Origin: Arenicellales bacterium
GTDB lineage: Bacteria; Pseudomonadota; Gammaproteobacteria; Arenicellales; UBA868
DNA length: 64,000 nt
Assembly (NCBI GenBank): GCA_030754035.1
Contig: JASMBC010000001.1
Location: forward strand, 1 to 64,000
Direction: 5' to 3'
This document shows positions 26,426 to 35,782 of this stretch, in pieces. A program made the position numbers and the translations under genes. The notes under the pieces were generated by a model that was given only the letters and a program-made list of their open reading frames with translations, was not told where the DNA came from and did not search any database. Position 1 is the first letter of the stretch. Each line of letters opens with the position of its first letter.

Positions 26426-27360
26426 GCATTTTGGTTATAGCCGAACACACTAACGCAAGCGTGCTGCCTGCCACCGCTAACACAGTGACGGCCGCAGGGC
26501 AGTTGGGTGGGGAGATTGATGTGCTGGTGGCAGGCTACGAATGCCAGACCGCTGCTGCGGAGGCGGCAACCCTCGCTGGAGTACGCAAGGTCCTCAAGGC
26601 CGACGCCGCTCCGCTTGGCCAGGGGCTAGCGGAGAATGTTGCACCACTGATAGAAGGACTGGCCTCCGCCTACAGCCACGTGTTGGCCCCAGCGTCTACC
26701 TACGGAAAAAATGTCCTTCCCCGGGTTGCGGCACTGTTGGACGTACAACAGATCTCTGATATCTCTGCCGTGGAAAGCGCAGATACTTTTGTCCGGCCAA
26801 TCTATGCCGGCAACGCCTTAGCGACAGTGCGCTCGAATGATCCCATTAAGTTAGTCACGGTACGGGCCACGGCTTTTGATAGCGCACTTGAAGGCAACAA
26901 CGCACCAATCGAAGAAATTGCCGCGGGGGTTGATGCAGGCCTGTCTCGGTTTGCCGGTCAGGAATTGACCCGCTCGGAGCGACCAGAACTGACCACCGCT
27001 GACATCATCGTTTCCGGCGGGCGTGGCATGCAAAGTGGTGAAAACTTCGCCATGCTGGAGCAACTGGCGGACAAGCTCGGGGCGGCTGTGGGCGCATCGC
27101 GGGCAGCGGTAGACGCCGGTTACGTGCCCAACGACTACCAGGTGGGGCAGACCGGCAAAGTCGTGGCGCCAAGCCTGTATATTGCGATAGGAATTTCCGG
27201 GGCCATTCAACACCTGGCGGGCATGAAGGATTCTAAAACCATCGTGGCGATTAACAAGGACGAGGAAGCCCCGATATTTCAGGTAGCCGACTACGGTTGG
27301 GTTGCCGATTTGTTCGAAGCGATACCGGCGCTCAACCAGGCACTGGAAGAGGCTGGCTAG
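26422..27360 (+). CDS. etfA: Electron transfer flavoprotein alpha subunit
   Basis: A 312-residue FAD-binding ETF alpha subunit. The C-terminal FAD domain has [56 protein letters not shown] and [10 protein letters not shown], all standard. Translation is coupled to etfB. A 14-bp hairpin follows. ETF:ubiquinone oxidoreductase is not in the window. Confidence 0.97.
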   Translation: MSILVIAEHTNASVLPATANTVTAAGQLGGEIDVLVAGYECQTAAAEAATLAGVRKVLKADAAPLGQGLAENVAPLIEGLASAYSHVLAPASTYGKNVLPRVAALLDVQQISDISAVESADTFVRPIYAGNALATVRSNDPIKLVTVRATAFDSALEGNNAPIEEIAAGVDAGLSRFAGQELTRSERPELTTADIIVSGGRGMQSGENFAMLEQLADKLGAAVGASRAAVDAGYVPNDYQVGQTGKVVAPSLYIAIGISGAIQHLAGMKDSKTIVAINKDEEAPIFQVADYGWVADLFEAIPALNQALEEAG

Positions 27361-27375
27361 ACCCGGGCTAGATAA

Positions 27376-27406
27376 CACAGAAGCCGGGCGCCGCCCGGCT
27401 TCTGTG
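27376..27406 (+). terminator. Strong hairpin after etfA
   Basis: A perfect 14-bp stem (27376-27389 with 27393-27406) with a three-base loop lies 16 bases past the etfA stop. No T-run follows, so it is either a Rho-assisted or bidirectional terminator or an mRNA-stabilising end. Confidence 0.6.
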
Positions 27407-27574
27407 GTCTCCGGGAATTGTCCAGGGGAGACAGGCGAACGCCTGATCCCCGCACATCCTTGTGCTATTTCGGACCGATCCTTTTGACCTGCTGATCATG
27501 GGACAACGGCGGCGAGAAGTCTGTGCGCAATCGCACAGCCAGGTTCGCGGTTTCAGGTGGGGCCGGTGGGGTCT

Positions 27575-28252
27575 TTATGTTGCTGGCCGGGTCCAGAGTT
27601 TAGGATGTAGTAGTTCTCCGGGGTCCCCGACCACATGCTCTGCGCCCCAGGCGGAAATCTCGGCTGCGTGCGAATAGCCCCAAGTTACGGCTGCCGTGGC
27701 CATACCGGCAGCCCGGCCGGCCTGTATGTCGCGCAGGTCGTCGCCGGCAAAAAGGGTGCTCGATGCAGAACTGCCCGTTTGCTTACAGGCGTAGAGCAGT
27801 GGCATTGGATCAGGTTTGGGGCATGCGACAGTGTCGCCGCACACTATCACCGCGGCCCGTCGGGCCAAACCGAGCGCTTCCAGTAACGGCTCGGTGAAGC
27901 GGGCAGGTTTGTTGGTAACCACGCCCCAGGACAGGCCATCAGCGTCTGCTTGGCGCAGCAACGCCTCCATCCCCGGGAACAGGCGAGTCTGGACACAGAT
28001 GTTCTCGCTGTACAGGGCAAGCAATCGGTGTCGCAGGGGGCTGGCGCGGGCGGCATCCTCGGTAAGGTCAAAGGCGGTGCGGATCATGCCAACGCTGCCG
28101 CCGGTAACCCAGAAGCGGCCTTTGGTAAGTGCTACGGGCGGGCGGTCGTTCTCTGCGAGTACAGTGTTGAGCGCAGCGATAAGGTCAGGTGCGGTATCGG
28201 CCAGCGTGCCGTCAAGATCGAGCAGCAGAGTTTGTGCTATCACATGGTTCAT
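27575..28252 (-). CDS. gph: Phosphoglycolate phosphatase (HAD family)
   Basis: A 225-residue HAD hydrolase that dephosphorylates 2-phosphoglycolate. It has motif I LLLDLDGTLADTAPDL, motif II VVTNKPARF, and motifs III/IV KPDPMPLLYACK and FAGDDLRDIQAGRAAGM. The start is set at 28252, where MNHVIAQTLLLDLDG fits the family; the frame is open for another 41 residues upstream without homology. It lies 25 bases after ubiG on the same strand, a conserved ubiG-gph pair. Confidence 0.9.
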   Translation of the reverse strand: MNHVIAQTLLLDLDGTLADTAPDLIAALNTVLAENDRPPVALTKGRFWVTGGSVGMIRTAFDLTEDAARASPLRHRLLALYSENICVQTRLFPGMEALLRQADADGLSWGVVTNKPARFTEPLLEALGLARRAAVIVCGDTVACPKPDPMPLLYACKQTGSSASSTLFAGDDLRDIQAGRAAGMATAAVTWGYSHAAEISAWGAEHVVGDPGELLHPKLWTRPAT

Positions 28253-28277
28253 GGATGCCGGTCCGTGAGAGGTAGGT

Positions 28278-28982
28278 TCAGGCCGGATACGGTCGGCTAA
28301 AATGGGCGATATAGTTGACCTCGACGCCGGGCCCCAAGCGATAACTCCGGCTAACAGGGTTGTAATGCATGCCAATCATTTCCGTCAGTTGGAGGCCAGT
28401 TTGGCGGGCCCAGGCGTCAAGTTCCGAGGGCCGGATCAACTTCTCGTAATGATGAGTGCCTCGCGGTAACAGGTTGAGAAGGTATTCGCCGCCGACAATG
28501 GCAAGTAACCAGGATTTGGCGTTGCGGTTGATGGTTGAAAAAAACGCCTGACCGCCGGGTCGAAGCAGTTTTGCGCAGGCAGTGACGGTGGCGGCCGGAT
28601 CCGGTACATGCTCCAGCAGTTCCATGCAGGTAACGAGATCGAAACCACCTGGCAGCTCGTCAGCAAGTGATTCTGCGGTGGTACTCTGGTAGTTGATCCG
28701 GGCGCCGCTTTCTTTGGCGTGCAATTTCGCGACCGCTATCGGTGCCTGGCCGGCATCAAGCCCAGTCACTTGCGCGCCCCGAGTCCACAAGGCCTCCGAT
28801 AGGATGCCCCCACCACAGCCGACATCCACCACCCTGGCACCCTCAAGGGTCGCCCGCTGAGCGATGTATTCGAGACGCAGTGGGTTGATCTGGTGCAACG
28901 TTCGAAATTCGCTGTGGGGATCCCACCAGCGCGCGGCAAGGGATTCAAACTTGGCAACTTCTGTGGGATCTATGTTGTCCAT
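28278..28982 (-). CDS. ubiG: Ubiquinone biosynthesis O-methyltransferase
   Basis: A 234-residue SAM-dependent enzyme doing both O-methylations of ubiquinone synthesis. It has the SAM-binding motif VVDVGCGGGILSE, TGLDAGQAPIAVA, and the family-specific ESLAARWWDPHSEFRTLHQINPLR split across residues 12-36, GTHHYEKLIRPSEL near the end, and CMELLEHVPDP. The hydrophobic GGEYLLNLLPRG segment may contact the membrane. The ubiquinone pathway is also represented by IspB. Confidence 0.96.
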   Translation of the reverse strand: MDNIDPTEVAKFESLAARWWDPHSEFRTLHQINPLRLEYIAQRATLEGARVVDVGCGGGILSEALWTRGAQVTGLDAGQAPIAVAKLHAKESGARINYQSTTAESLADELPGGFDLVTCMELLEHVPDPAATVTACAKLLRPGGQAFFSTINRNAKSWLLAIVGGEYLLNLLPRGTHHYEKLIRPSELDAWARQTGLQLTEMIGMHYNPVSRSYRLGPGVEVNYIAHFSRPYPA

Positions 28983-29252
28983 GGCGGTAGTTGTTGCTCG
29001 CGATCAGATTGTAATCGTTAAGTCGGGATTAACGATATGGGAGTTGTTCTGAACGGCGTGTTCGTGCCGCGGCTTAGCGCTTTCTGATTTTCCTTTTATC
29101 TTTCTGAACTTTTCCCTATTTTCGACCAGAACGGGTGGGGGCGTTCTGGCCTCTCTATTTTTATAGACTAAAACAGCCATAATAGGGACACAGAGAGGGA
29201 CACAAAACGGGCCCTAACAGTGCTTTTCCATGCCTCAATAGTCCAACACCGC
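28983..29252. repeat. AT-rich intergenic stretch with 9-bp direct repeats
   Basis: No gene is visible. The stretch is richer in T runs (29090-29130) than its surroundings. AGGGACACA occurs at 29184-29192 and 29196-29204, a 12-bp period, preceded by CCATAATAGGG. It lies between ubiG (leftward) and the promoter of the initiator tRNA. It may be a relic of an element inserted near the tRNA, which is only an inference. Confidence 0.5.
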
Positions 29253-29280
29253 TGGACAAAGATTCAAAAACCGCTAGAAT
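29253..29280 (+). promoter_or_regulatory. Promoter of the initiator tRNA / rimP-nusA-infB block
   Basis: TGGACA (29253-29258) and TAGAAT (29275-29280) are 16 bases apart. The -10 ends 16 bases before the tRNA, correct for a tRNA promoter. Confidence 0.75.
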
Positions 29281-29296
29281 TGCCGCGGTTTTCTGT

Positions 29297-29373
<77 letters not shown>

Positions 29374-29393
29374 TTTGTGGCGAACGATCTACG

Positions 29394-29418
29394 ACCCCGC
29401 TGTTGCGGGGTTTGCTTT
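29394..29418 (+). terminator. Terminator/attenuator between metY and rimP
   Basis: The stem ACCCCGC/GCGGGGT (29394-29400, 29405-29411) with loop TGTT is followed by TTGCTTTTA. It could release the tRNA transcript while allowing read-through into rimP-nusA. Confidence 0.75.
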
Positions 29419-29478
29419 TAGTGTCGGGCGGCCTAACGTTTATTTGCCGCTAGGATTGCGATAGTTGAGGTACGGCAG

Positions 29479-29952
29479 GTGCTAACAGAGACGACAGGAA
29501 TACAGCCGTTGCTTGAGCCCGCCCTCGAGGCGATGGGTTTTGAGTTGCTGTTGGTGGAGTTGGTGGGCTCAAGTTCGGGCCAACAGATTCTACGGGTGTA
29601 TATAGATGCGCCGGGCGGAATATTTTTGGAGGACTGTCAGCGGGTTAGTTACCAAGTTAGTGCAATTCTGGATGTGGAAGATCCAATTAAAGGTGAGTAC
29701 ACACTGGAGGTTTCATCTCCAGGACTCGACAGGCCGCTGGTCAAGCATGAGCACTTTCAGAGATACCGAGACAGTAAAGTGAGAATTAGGACACGGACGT
29801 CGCATTTGGGTCGTAGAAAATTTATTGGCACCCTGGCCGAAGTAGGTGAGGAATCGGTGGTGGTTGATGTTGACGGCGAACCATATGAGTTGCCCTTCAG
29901 CGATATGGAGAGGGCAAACTTGGTGGGTCAAATCCGGGATTCATCGGCTTAG
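29479..29952 (+). CDS. rimP: Ribosome maturation factor RimP
   Basis: A 157-residue factor for 30S maturation. The N-terminal alpha/beta domain has EPALEAMGFELLLVELVG and QILRVYIDAPGGI. EVSSPGLDRPLVKHEHFQRY is the family signature, and an SH3-like C-terminal domain follows. The GTG start has TTGAGG eight bases upstream. It precedes nusA by 28 bases, its conserved position. Confidence 0.95.
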   Translation: MLTETTGIQPLLEPALEAMGFELLLVELVGSSSGQQILRVYIDAPGGIFLEDCQRVSYQVSAILDVEDPIKGEYTLEVSSPGLDRPLVKHEHFQRYRDSKVRIRTRTSHLGRRKFIGTLAEVGEESVVVDVDGEPYELPFSDMERANLVGQIRDSSA

Positions 29953-29980
29953 GGCCGAACATGGTTGTGGAGAAAACATC

Positions 29981-31474
29981 ATGACTAAAGATGACGTGCT
30001 GATGATGGCGGAGGTGCTCTCGCGGGAGAAGGATCTCGAACAGGGGGTAGTTTTTGAGGCCATCGAGGCAGCGCTCGCTACTGCAACGCGTAAACGCAAC
30101 CGCGAGGATATCGACGTTCGAGTCGCCGTTGACCGTGATAGTGGCGATTACGAGGCCTTCAGACAATGGGAGATCGTGGAGGATGATTCCCTGGTCGAAA
30201 GCCCAGCTCGCCAGATGACGTTGGCCGCGGCCAATATCAGTTATCCAGACGAGCCGCACGCAATCGGCGAGATGGTTGAAGAGCCGCTGGAGACGGTCGC
30301 AACCTTTGGCCGTATTGAGGCGCAGGCTGCCAAGCAGGTGATTAATCAAAAAGTACGGGAAGCTGAGCGTGCGCGGGTGTTCGAGGAATTCAAAGACCGG
30401 GTCGGCGAGATGGTGCAAGGCGTGGTTAAGCGGGTTGGCAACCGCGAAGCGCTTGTCGATCTGGAAGGTGTTGAAGCCTCGCTTCCGCGCAGTGTCTGGA
30501 TAGACCGGGAGGCGCTACGCAGCGGTGATCGTATCAAAGGAATACTGACTGAGGTTCGATCGGAACCTCGGGGGCCACAGCTGATACTCGACCGGCGCTG
30601 CCCGGAGCTGGTGATAAAATTGTTCCAGTTGGAAGTGCCGGAGGTGGGGCAGGGGGTCATAGAGGTGCTGGGTGCTTCCCGTGACCCGGGTTCTCGGGCC
30701 AAGATTGCGGTCAAGTCGAACGACCCTAAAATCGATCCGGTAGGCGCCTGCGTGGGTATTCGCGGTGCACGGGTACAAAGCGTGTCCAACGAGATTAACC
30801 TGGAACGGATTGACATCATCACTTGGTCCGAAAATCCTGCCGAGTTCGTTATCAAGGCGCTGCAACCGGCAGAAGTCGACACCATTATTATCGACGAGGA
30901 ATCTCAGTCCATGGATGTGGTAGTCGATGAGAACCAGCAATCATTGGCGATTGGCCGGGGCGGACAGAACGTTCGGTTAGCTTCAGATTTGACGGGATGG
31001 GAGCTCAACATAATGACCGACGAGGCGGCAGCCGAGAAGGCGGAAATGGAAGCCCAGGAAACCCGCGAGCGCTTGATGGAACAACTGAATATCGACTCAG
31101 AAGTAGCCGGGGTGCTGGTGGAAGAGGGGTTTTTGACCCCCGACGAGGTAGCTTACGTACCGCTTCAGGAGCTGATGGATGTTGAAGGCTTCGACGAGGA
31201 GTTGGTGGGGCAGTTGCGGGAGCGGGCCCGCAATTACCTTGATATTCGCGAAATCGCAGAACTCGAAAAGACCCGTCCGGAAGACGACCTTTTGGGCATG
31301 GATGGTATGGACGAGGGAACGGCCCGGTTGTTCGCCTCCAAGGGAATTCGCTCCATGGAAGAGTTGGCCGAGTGTGCAACCGACGAATTGGTAGAGTTGA
31401 CCGACATAGACGAGGTTCGAGCAAGCGAGCTGATCATGATTGCGCGAGCACCATGGTTTGCCGAAGCACAATAA
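29981..31474 (+). CDS. nusA: Transcription termination/antitermination factor NusA
   Basis: A 497-residue RNA polymerase-binding factor. The N-terminal domain (1-125) includes [21 protein letters not shown]. The S1 domain begins at about 137 ([16 protein letters not shown]), followed by two KH domains ([27 protein letters not shown]). Two C-terminal acidic repeats of about 70 residues, the AR1/AR2 type of gammaproteobacteria, end the protein. The ATG at 29981 fits the family start; GGAG lies 10 bases upstream. Confidence 0.97.
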   Translation: MTKDDVLMMAEVLSREKDLEQGVVFEAIEAALATATRKRNREDIDVRVAVDRDSGDYEAFRQWEIVEDDSLVESPARQMTLAAANISYPDEPHAIGEMVEEPLETVATFGRIEAQAAKQVINQKVREAERARVFEEFKDRVGEMVQGVVKRVGNREALVDLEGVEASLPRSVWIDREALRSGDRIKGILTEVRSEPRGPQLILDRRCPELVIKLFQLEVPEVGQGVIEVLGASRDPGSRAKIAVKSNDPKIDPVGACVGIRGARVQSVSNEINLERIDIITWSENPAEFVIKALQPAEVDTIIIDEESQSMDVVVDENQQSLAIGRGGQNVRLASDLTGWELNIMTDEAAAEKAEMEAQETRERLMEQLNIDSEVAGVLVEEGFLTPDEVAYVPLQELMDVEGFDEELVGQLRERARNYLDIREIAELEKTRPEDDLLGMDGMDEGTARLFASKGIRSMEELAECATDELVELTDIDEVRASELIMIARAPWFAEAQ

Positions 31475-31493
31475 CGGGAACACAATTAGAGTC

Positions 31494-33974
31494 ATGGCAG
31501 CCGTACCGATTAAGAAACTCGCCGAAACGATCGGTATTACCGGCGAGAAACTGCTACAGCAAATCGCAGCCGCGGGTATTTCCGACAAGGAGATAGACGC
31601 CTCCCTGGATACTACTGAAAGAGATATGCTGCTTAATTACTTGCGTGGCAACAAGGCTGGGAGTAGTCATGAACCACAGCAGAGCGTAACGTTGAACCGG
31701 CGCACTACCAGCGCCATCAAGCAGAGCTCTCGAACCGGCCCCTCGCGTACCGTCCAGGTCGAGGTTAAGAAACGACGGACTTACGTTCGCCGGGGCGAAC
31801 TGCAGCGGCAACAGGAAGAAGCCCAAAAAGCAGCCGAAGCAGAAGAAACAGTGCGCAAGGCGGCGCAAGCGGAAACCGAAGCCGCACAAAAAGCGGCCGA
31901 GAAAGCTCAGCAGGCAGCGGCAGAAGAACAGGCGAAGGCCGAGATCGAGAAGGAGCAACAGGCCGCCACAGCAGAAGCTCCGGTACCCGGGGAGGTGATT
32001 GAGCCCCCGCCGGCGCCACCGTCAGAGCCCAAGGCGGGAGCACGAAAAGACGAGAAAGGGCGCAAGCGTAAAGGCAAGGGTCGGGGCGATGATTCCGGCG
32101 AGTTACACATGGCTGCCGACAAACGTGGTCGCCGCAAGCCGCGGCGAGCAGTTAAGCCGCGCCGCCTTACTTCTGTCACTGCTGGCCAGCACGCCTTTGA
32201 GAAACCCACTGAGCCGGTCACTCACGAAGTAGCCATCCCTGAGACGATATCAGTGGCGGATCTTGCCCAGGCGATGTCGGTCAAGGCCGCTGAGGTCATT
32301 CGTGTGCTCATGCAGATGGGGAGCATGGTTACCATTAACCAAGTGCTCGACCAGGATACGGCAGTATTGGTGGTCGAAGAAATGGGGCACAAAGCCACCA
32401 CCGCAATCGCTGATGACCCGGAGGCGCATTTACTGGCCGAAGAGAGTGTTGATGAGTTCGATGCAATGCCACGAGCGCCGGTAGTAACAGTTATGGGCCA
32501 TGTCGACCACGGCAAAACTTCGTTGCTTGATTACTTGCGTAAATCCAAGGTGACCGCGGGTGAGGCGGGTGGTATTACCCAGCACATTGGCGCTTACCGG
32601 GTCAAGACCGAGCGGGGAACGGTCACATTTCTCGATACGCCGGGACATGAGGCCTTCAGTGCGATGCGGTCGCGCGGTGCTCAGGTGACGGACCTAGTGA
32701 TTCTCGTAGTTGCAGCTGACGACGGCGTCAAACCACAAACTGTAGAAGCTATTAGCCACGCTCGTCATGCCGATGTACCACTCATCGTGGCCATCAATAA
32801 AATGGACAAAGAGGATGCAGATCCGGACCGAGTCAGACAGGAGCTTGCCAGCCATGAGGTAATTCCGGAAGGATGGGGTGGTGATGTCCTCATGACCGAG
32901 ATCTCGGCTCTGAGTGGCGAGGGTGTAGAGGAGTTACTCGAGTCGGTATTACTACAGGCCGAGTTACTGGACCTAAAGGCGCCGGAGCAGGGACCCGCCA
33001 TAGGGTCGGTGATCGAAGCCCGGCTGGACAAGGGCCGTGGCGTGGTTGCCACGGTGCTGGTGCGTCAGGGTACATTGAGCAAAGGTGACATCGTATTGGC
33101 TGGGCGTGAGTATGGGCGCGTTCGGGCAATAACCGATGATGCCGGGCGACCGGTGAAGCTAGCGGGACCGTCGGTGCCCGTCGAGATTCAAGGCCTGGGT
33201 GGTGTGCCAGATTCCGGGGACGATTTCACCGTGGTGGTCGACGAGCGCCGAGCCCGGGAAATAGCCGCGCTCCGGCAGAGTAAATTCAAGGATGTCAAGC
33301 TCGCCAAACAGCAAAAAGCGAAGTTGGAAAGCGTGTTTGCAAAGATGGGAGAGACGGAGGTCAAATCGCTCAATCTCGTTATCAAGGCCGATGTGCAGGG
33401 ATCTGTGGAGGCGTTAACTGAGGCGCTGGAAAAACTCAGCACTGAGGAAGTCACTGTGTGCGTTATCCATGGGATGGTTGGTGGAATCAATGAATCAGAT
33501 GCTAACTTGGCAAGTGCTTCGGATGCGATCATCGTTGCCTTTAACGTTCGTGCGGATGCTACCGCGCGTAAGTTGATGGGGGACGAGGGTGTGGACGTGC
33601 GCTACTACAACGTAATATACGATGTAGTCGACGAGGTGAAGGCGGCACTGACCGGTCTGTTGGCGCCGGTTATCCGGGAGCAGGCGGTTGGGTTAGCCGA
33701 AGTGCGTGAGGTCTTTCGCGTGGCTAAAGTTGGCGCAGTAGCTGGTTGCCGAGTAACTGAAGGAGAGGTTCGGCGTCACCTGCCGGTGCGAGTACTCAGG
33801 GATAACGTGGTGATCTTTGATGGGCAGATCGATTCTTTGCGTCGGTTCAAGGATGACGTTACCGAAGTGAAAACAGGTTTTGAATGCGGAATCGGCATTA
33901 AGAATTATAATGACATCAAAGCCAACGACCAGATTGAAATTTACGAGACCATCGAGCAGCGCCCGACGCTTTAA
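31494..33974 (+). CDS. infB: Translation initiation factor IF-2
   Basis: An 826-residue initiation GTPase that places fMet-tRNA on the 30S subunit. The N-terminal IF2N domain starts [15 protein letters not shown] long Ala/Glu/Gln/Lys-rich coiled stretch covers about residues 100-210, then a second IF2N domain near 245. The G domain starts about 325 with [26 protein letters not shown] and NKMD, and domains II to IV follow. The start is ATG 31494, 20 bases after nusA. Confidence 0.97.
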   Translation: MAAVPIKKLAETIGITGEKLLQQIAAAGISDKEIDASLDTTERDMLLNYLRGNKAGSSHEPQQSVTLNRRTTSAIKQSSRTGPSRTVQVEVKKRRTYVRRGELQRQQEEAQKAAEAEETVRKAAQAETEAAQKAAEKAQQAAAEEQAKAEIEKEQQAATAEAPVPGEVIEPPPAPPSEPKAGARKDEKGRKRKGKGRGDDSGELHMAADKRGRRKPRRAVKPRRLTSVTAGQHAFEKPTEPVTHEVAIPETISVADLAQAMSVKAAEVIRVLMQMGSMVTINQVLDQDTAVLVVEEMGHKATTAIADDPEAHLLAEESVDEFDAMPRAPVVTVMGHVDHGKTSLLDYLRKSKVTAGEAGGITQHIGAYRVKTERGTVTFLDTPGHEAFSAMRSRGAQVTDLVILVVAADDGVKPQTVEAISHARHADVPLIVAINKMDKEDADPDRVRQELASHEVIPEGWGGDVLMTEISALSGEGVEELLESVLLQAELLDLKAPEQGPAIGSVIEARLDKGRGVVATVLVRQGTLSKGDIVLAGREYGRVRAITDDAGRPVKLAGPSVPVEIQGLGGVPDSGDDFTVVVDERRAREIAALRQSKFKDVKLAKQQKAKLESVFAKMGETEVKSLNLVIKADVQGSVEALTEALEKLSTEEVTVCVIHGMVGGINESDANLASASDAIIVAFNVRADATARKLMGDEGVDVRYYNVIYDVVDEVKAALTGLLAPVIREQAVGLAEVREVFRVAKVGAVAGCRVTEGEVRRHLPVRVLRDNVVIFDGQIDSLRRFKDDVTEVKTGFECGIGIKNYNDIKANDQIEIYETIEQRPTL

Positions 33975-34003
33975 ACAGCAAATAGGGTGGGGAGTGTCTT
34001 GGC

Positions 34004-34375
34004 ATGCGGGGGGTAGACCGAACGCGCCGAGTGGGCGAACTGATCCGTCGTGAGCTTGCTTCGATTATCGCCCGCGTACTCACCGACCGCACTCTGGGCT
34101 TCATTTCGATCACCGCGGTTTTAATGAGTCGGGACCTGCAGCGTGCCCGAATCTTTGTCACCTGTCTGGCGGCGCAAAAAGAGCATAATGCTGTCGTTAG
34201 CCAACTTAACGAACAGGCCGCAGAGCTGCGTCGTGCGTTGGGTAGTAGTCTGAATCTGCGCCGCACCCCAGAGCTCACATTTGAATACGATGCAAGCATC
34301 GCACGTGGTGCGCGCTTGTCCAGAATTATCGATGAACTCGAACTGGAGCCGCGGGAGGAGGAAGATGGGGCGTAG
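34004..34375 (+). CDS. rbfA: Ribosome-binding factor A
   Basis: A 123-residue KH-fold protein required for 16S rRNA 5'-end maturation and cold adaptation. It has RVGELIRRELASII near the N-terminus, LGFISITAVLMSRDL and LRRTPELTFEYD. Its stop lies within truB, which overlaps it by 11 bases. Confidence 0.94.
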   Translation: MRGVDRTRRVGELIRRELASIIARVLTDRTLGFISITAVLMSRDLQRARIFVTCLAAQKEHNAVVSQLNEQAAELRRALGSSLNLRRTPELTFEYDASIARGARLSRIIDELELEPREEEDGA

Positions 34376-35291
34376 GCGGCCGCAATCATCTGGAGAAGCG
34401 ATCGCTGGCATGTTGTTGCTCGACAAGCCTGCCGGTATTACCTCCAACGGTGCTTTGCAAGAGGCCAAACGACTCCTGAATGCCCGTAAGGGGGGTCATA
34501 CTGGAAGCCTTGACCCCATTGCCACCGGTTTGTTGCCGTTGTGTTTTGGCTCAGCCACCAAGTTGTCCGGCTTCTTTCTTGGCGCGGATAAAAAGTATTG
34601 GGCGAAAATTCGCCTCGGTGAAGCAACCGATACCGGGGATGCCGAGGGTACGGTTTTGACGAGCCGGCCGGTCGGACTGACGGCAGCTGAGGTCGATATG
34701 GCACTAGATCGGTTTCGCGGCCCGATCCTGCAAACACCGCCGATGTACTCGGCAATTAAAGTCAACGGGCAGCCGCTCTACAAGCTTGCCCGCGAGGGCA
34801 AAGAAATAGAGCGCCAGCCACGTGCTGTCACAGTACACGAACTCGAATTGACTGCTTTTGAAGGCCGGGACCTGGAACTTAACATCGATTGTTCCTCTGG
34901 GTTTTATGTTCGGGGCCTGGCCCACGATCTGGGCGAGCGACTTGGCGTGGGAGGACACGTGGTAGCGCTGCGGCGGGTTGGGGTAGGAACGCTGAAAGTG
35001 TCCGAGGCGGTCACGCTGCAGGCCTTGCTGCAGATGTCCGACGTGGCACAGCGCCGGGCGGTACTGATACCCCCGGATCGGAGTCTCGCTCACCTGCCAA
35101 CAGTGGACCTGTCGGTGGAGGCCGCTTTTTACCTATGCCGTGGGCAGCCGGTGCGGGCGAATGGCTTGCCCGAGTCGGGCCTGGTGCGCCTGTACGCGCG
35201 CGATGTCGGATTTCTCGGAATCGGCAATGTCACCGACGATATGCAGGTCGCACCACGCCGCCTGATTGTGGACACAGTAAAAAGCGCATGA
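34365..35291 (+). CDS. truB: tRNA pseudouridine(55) synthase
   Basis: A 308-residue enzyme that forms pseudouridine 55 in the T-loop of tRNAs. The catalytic Asp lies in KGGHTGSLDPIATGLLPL; LLLDKPAGITSN, PPMYSAIKVNGQPLYKLAR and CSSGFYVRGLAHDLG are standard. The ATG at 34365 has GGGAGGAGGA directly upstream and lies inside the end of rbfA, so translation is coupled. The frame is open further upstream, but those residues shadow rbfA. Confidence 0.96.
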   Translation: MGRRRPQSSGEAIAGMLLLDKPAGITSNGALQEAKRLLNARKGGHTGSLDPIATGLLPLCFGSATKLSGFFLGADKKYWAKIRLGEATDTGDAEGTVLTSRPVGLTAAEVDMALDRFRGPILQTPPMYSAIKVNGQPLYKLAREGKEIERQPRAVTVHELELTAFEGRDLELNIDCSSGFYVRGLAHDLGERLGVGGHVVALRRVGVGTLKVSEAVTLQALLQMSDVAQRRAVLIPPDRSLAHLPTVDLSVEAAFYLCRGQPVRANGLPESGLVRLYARDVGFLGIGNVTDDMQVAPRRLIVDTVKSA

Positions 35292-35297
35292 GTTTGT

Positions 35298-35326
35298 TGA
35301 GGAAACCTGGTGGTGCGGGTAGAATA
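35298..35326 (+). promoter_or_regulatory. Promoter of rpsO-pnp
   Basis: TTGAGG (35298-35303), a 17-base spacer and TAGAAT (35321-35326) make a good sigma70 promoter directly after truB. Confidence 0.7.
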
Positions 35327-35347
35327 CGCCGTCTTTTGAGACCGCCG

Positions 35348-35365
35348 GGGTCAGTAAACTGACCC
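35348..35365 (+). promoter_or_regulatory. Hairpin in the rpsO leader
   Basis: A perfect seven-pair stem, GGGTCAG-TAAA-CTGACCC, lies at the 5' end of the rpsO transcript, about 110 bases before the gene. rpsO is autoregulated through its mRNA leader in E. coli; a related role here is inferred. Confidence 0.45.
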
Positions 35366-35476
35366 TAGTCCCGGGGACAATAAACTACCCTGAAATCGCC
35401 GAACAGTCCAAGTGAGCCAGTAGAGGTCGGGGCGCAGGCATACAAACCAGGGCACATACAGGCTTGAGGAAGGCAA

Positions 35477-35746
35477 ATGTCTTTATCTGTGGGAAACAAG
35501 GCAGAAATCGTCGGTGAGTATGGCAAGGCGCCTGGTGACACTGGATCGCCTGAGGTGCAGGTTGCATTGTTGACAGCGCGTATTGCTGATTTGACCGAAC
35601 ATTTCAAGACCCACAACCATGACCATCATTCCCGCCAGGGATTGCTGCGTATGGTTAACCGCCGGCGCAAGTTATTGGACTATGTCAAGGACAACAATAT
35701 TGAGCGCTACCGTTCACTTATCGGGCGGCTCGGCTTGCGGCGCTGA
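35477..35746 (+). CDS. rpsO: 30S ribosomal protein S15
   Basis: The 89 residues are exactly family length. The uS15 signature is visible: [36 protein letters not shown] and [10 protein letters not shown]. It binds the central domain of 16S rRNA. pnp follows 36 bases downstream, the usual rpsO-pnp pair. Confidence 0.98.
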   Translation: MSLSVGNKAEIVGEYGKAPGDTGSPEVQVALLTARIADLTEHFKTHNHDHHSRQGLLRMVNRRRKLLDYVKDNNIERYRSLIGRLGLRR

Positions 35747-35782
35747 TTCACCGCGACAACAACTTAACAGGGAGTGAATTCA

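Noticed and set aside
29053..29252. Complete mobile element between ubiG and the initiator tRNA
   Set aside because: There is no transposase or integrase frame and no paired terminal inverted repeats, only short direct repeats.
32999..33129. Long antisense frames across infB, nusA, obgE and leuC
   Set aside because: High-GC coding regions give open antisense frames; none shows domain motifs or its own ribosome binding site.
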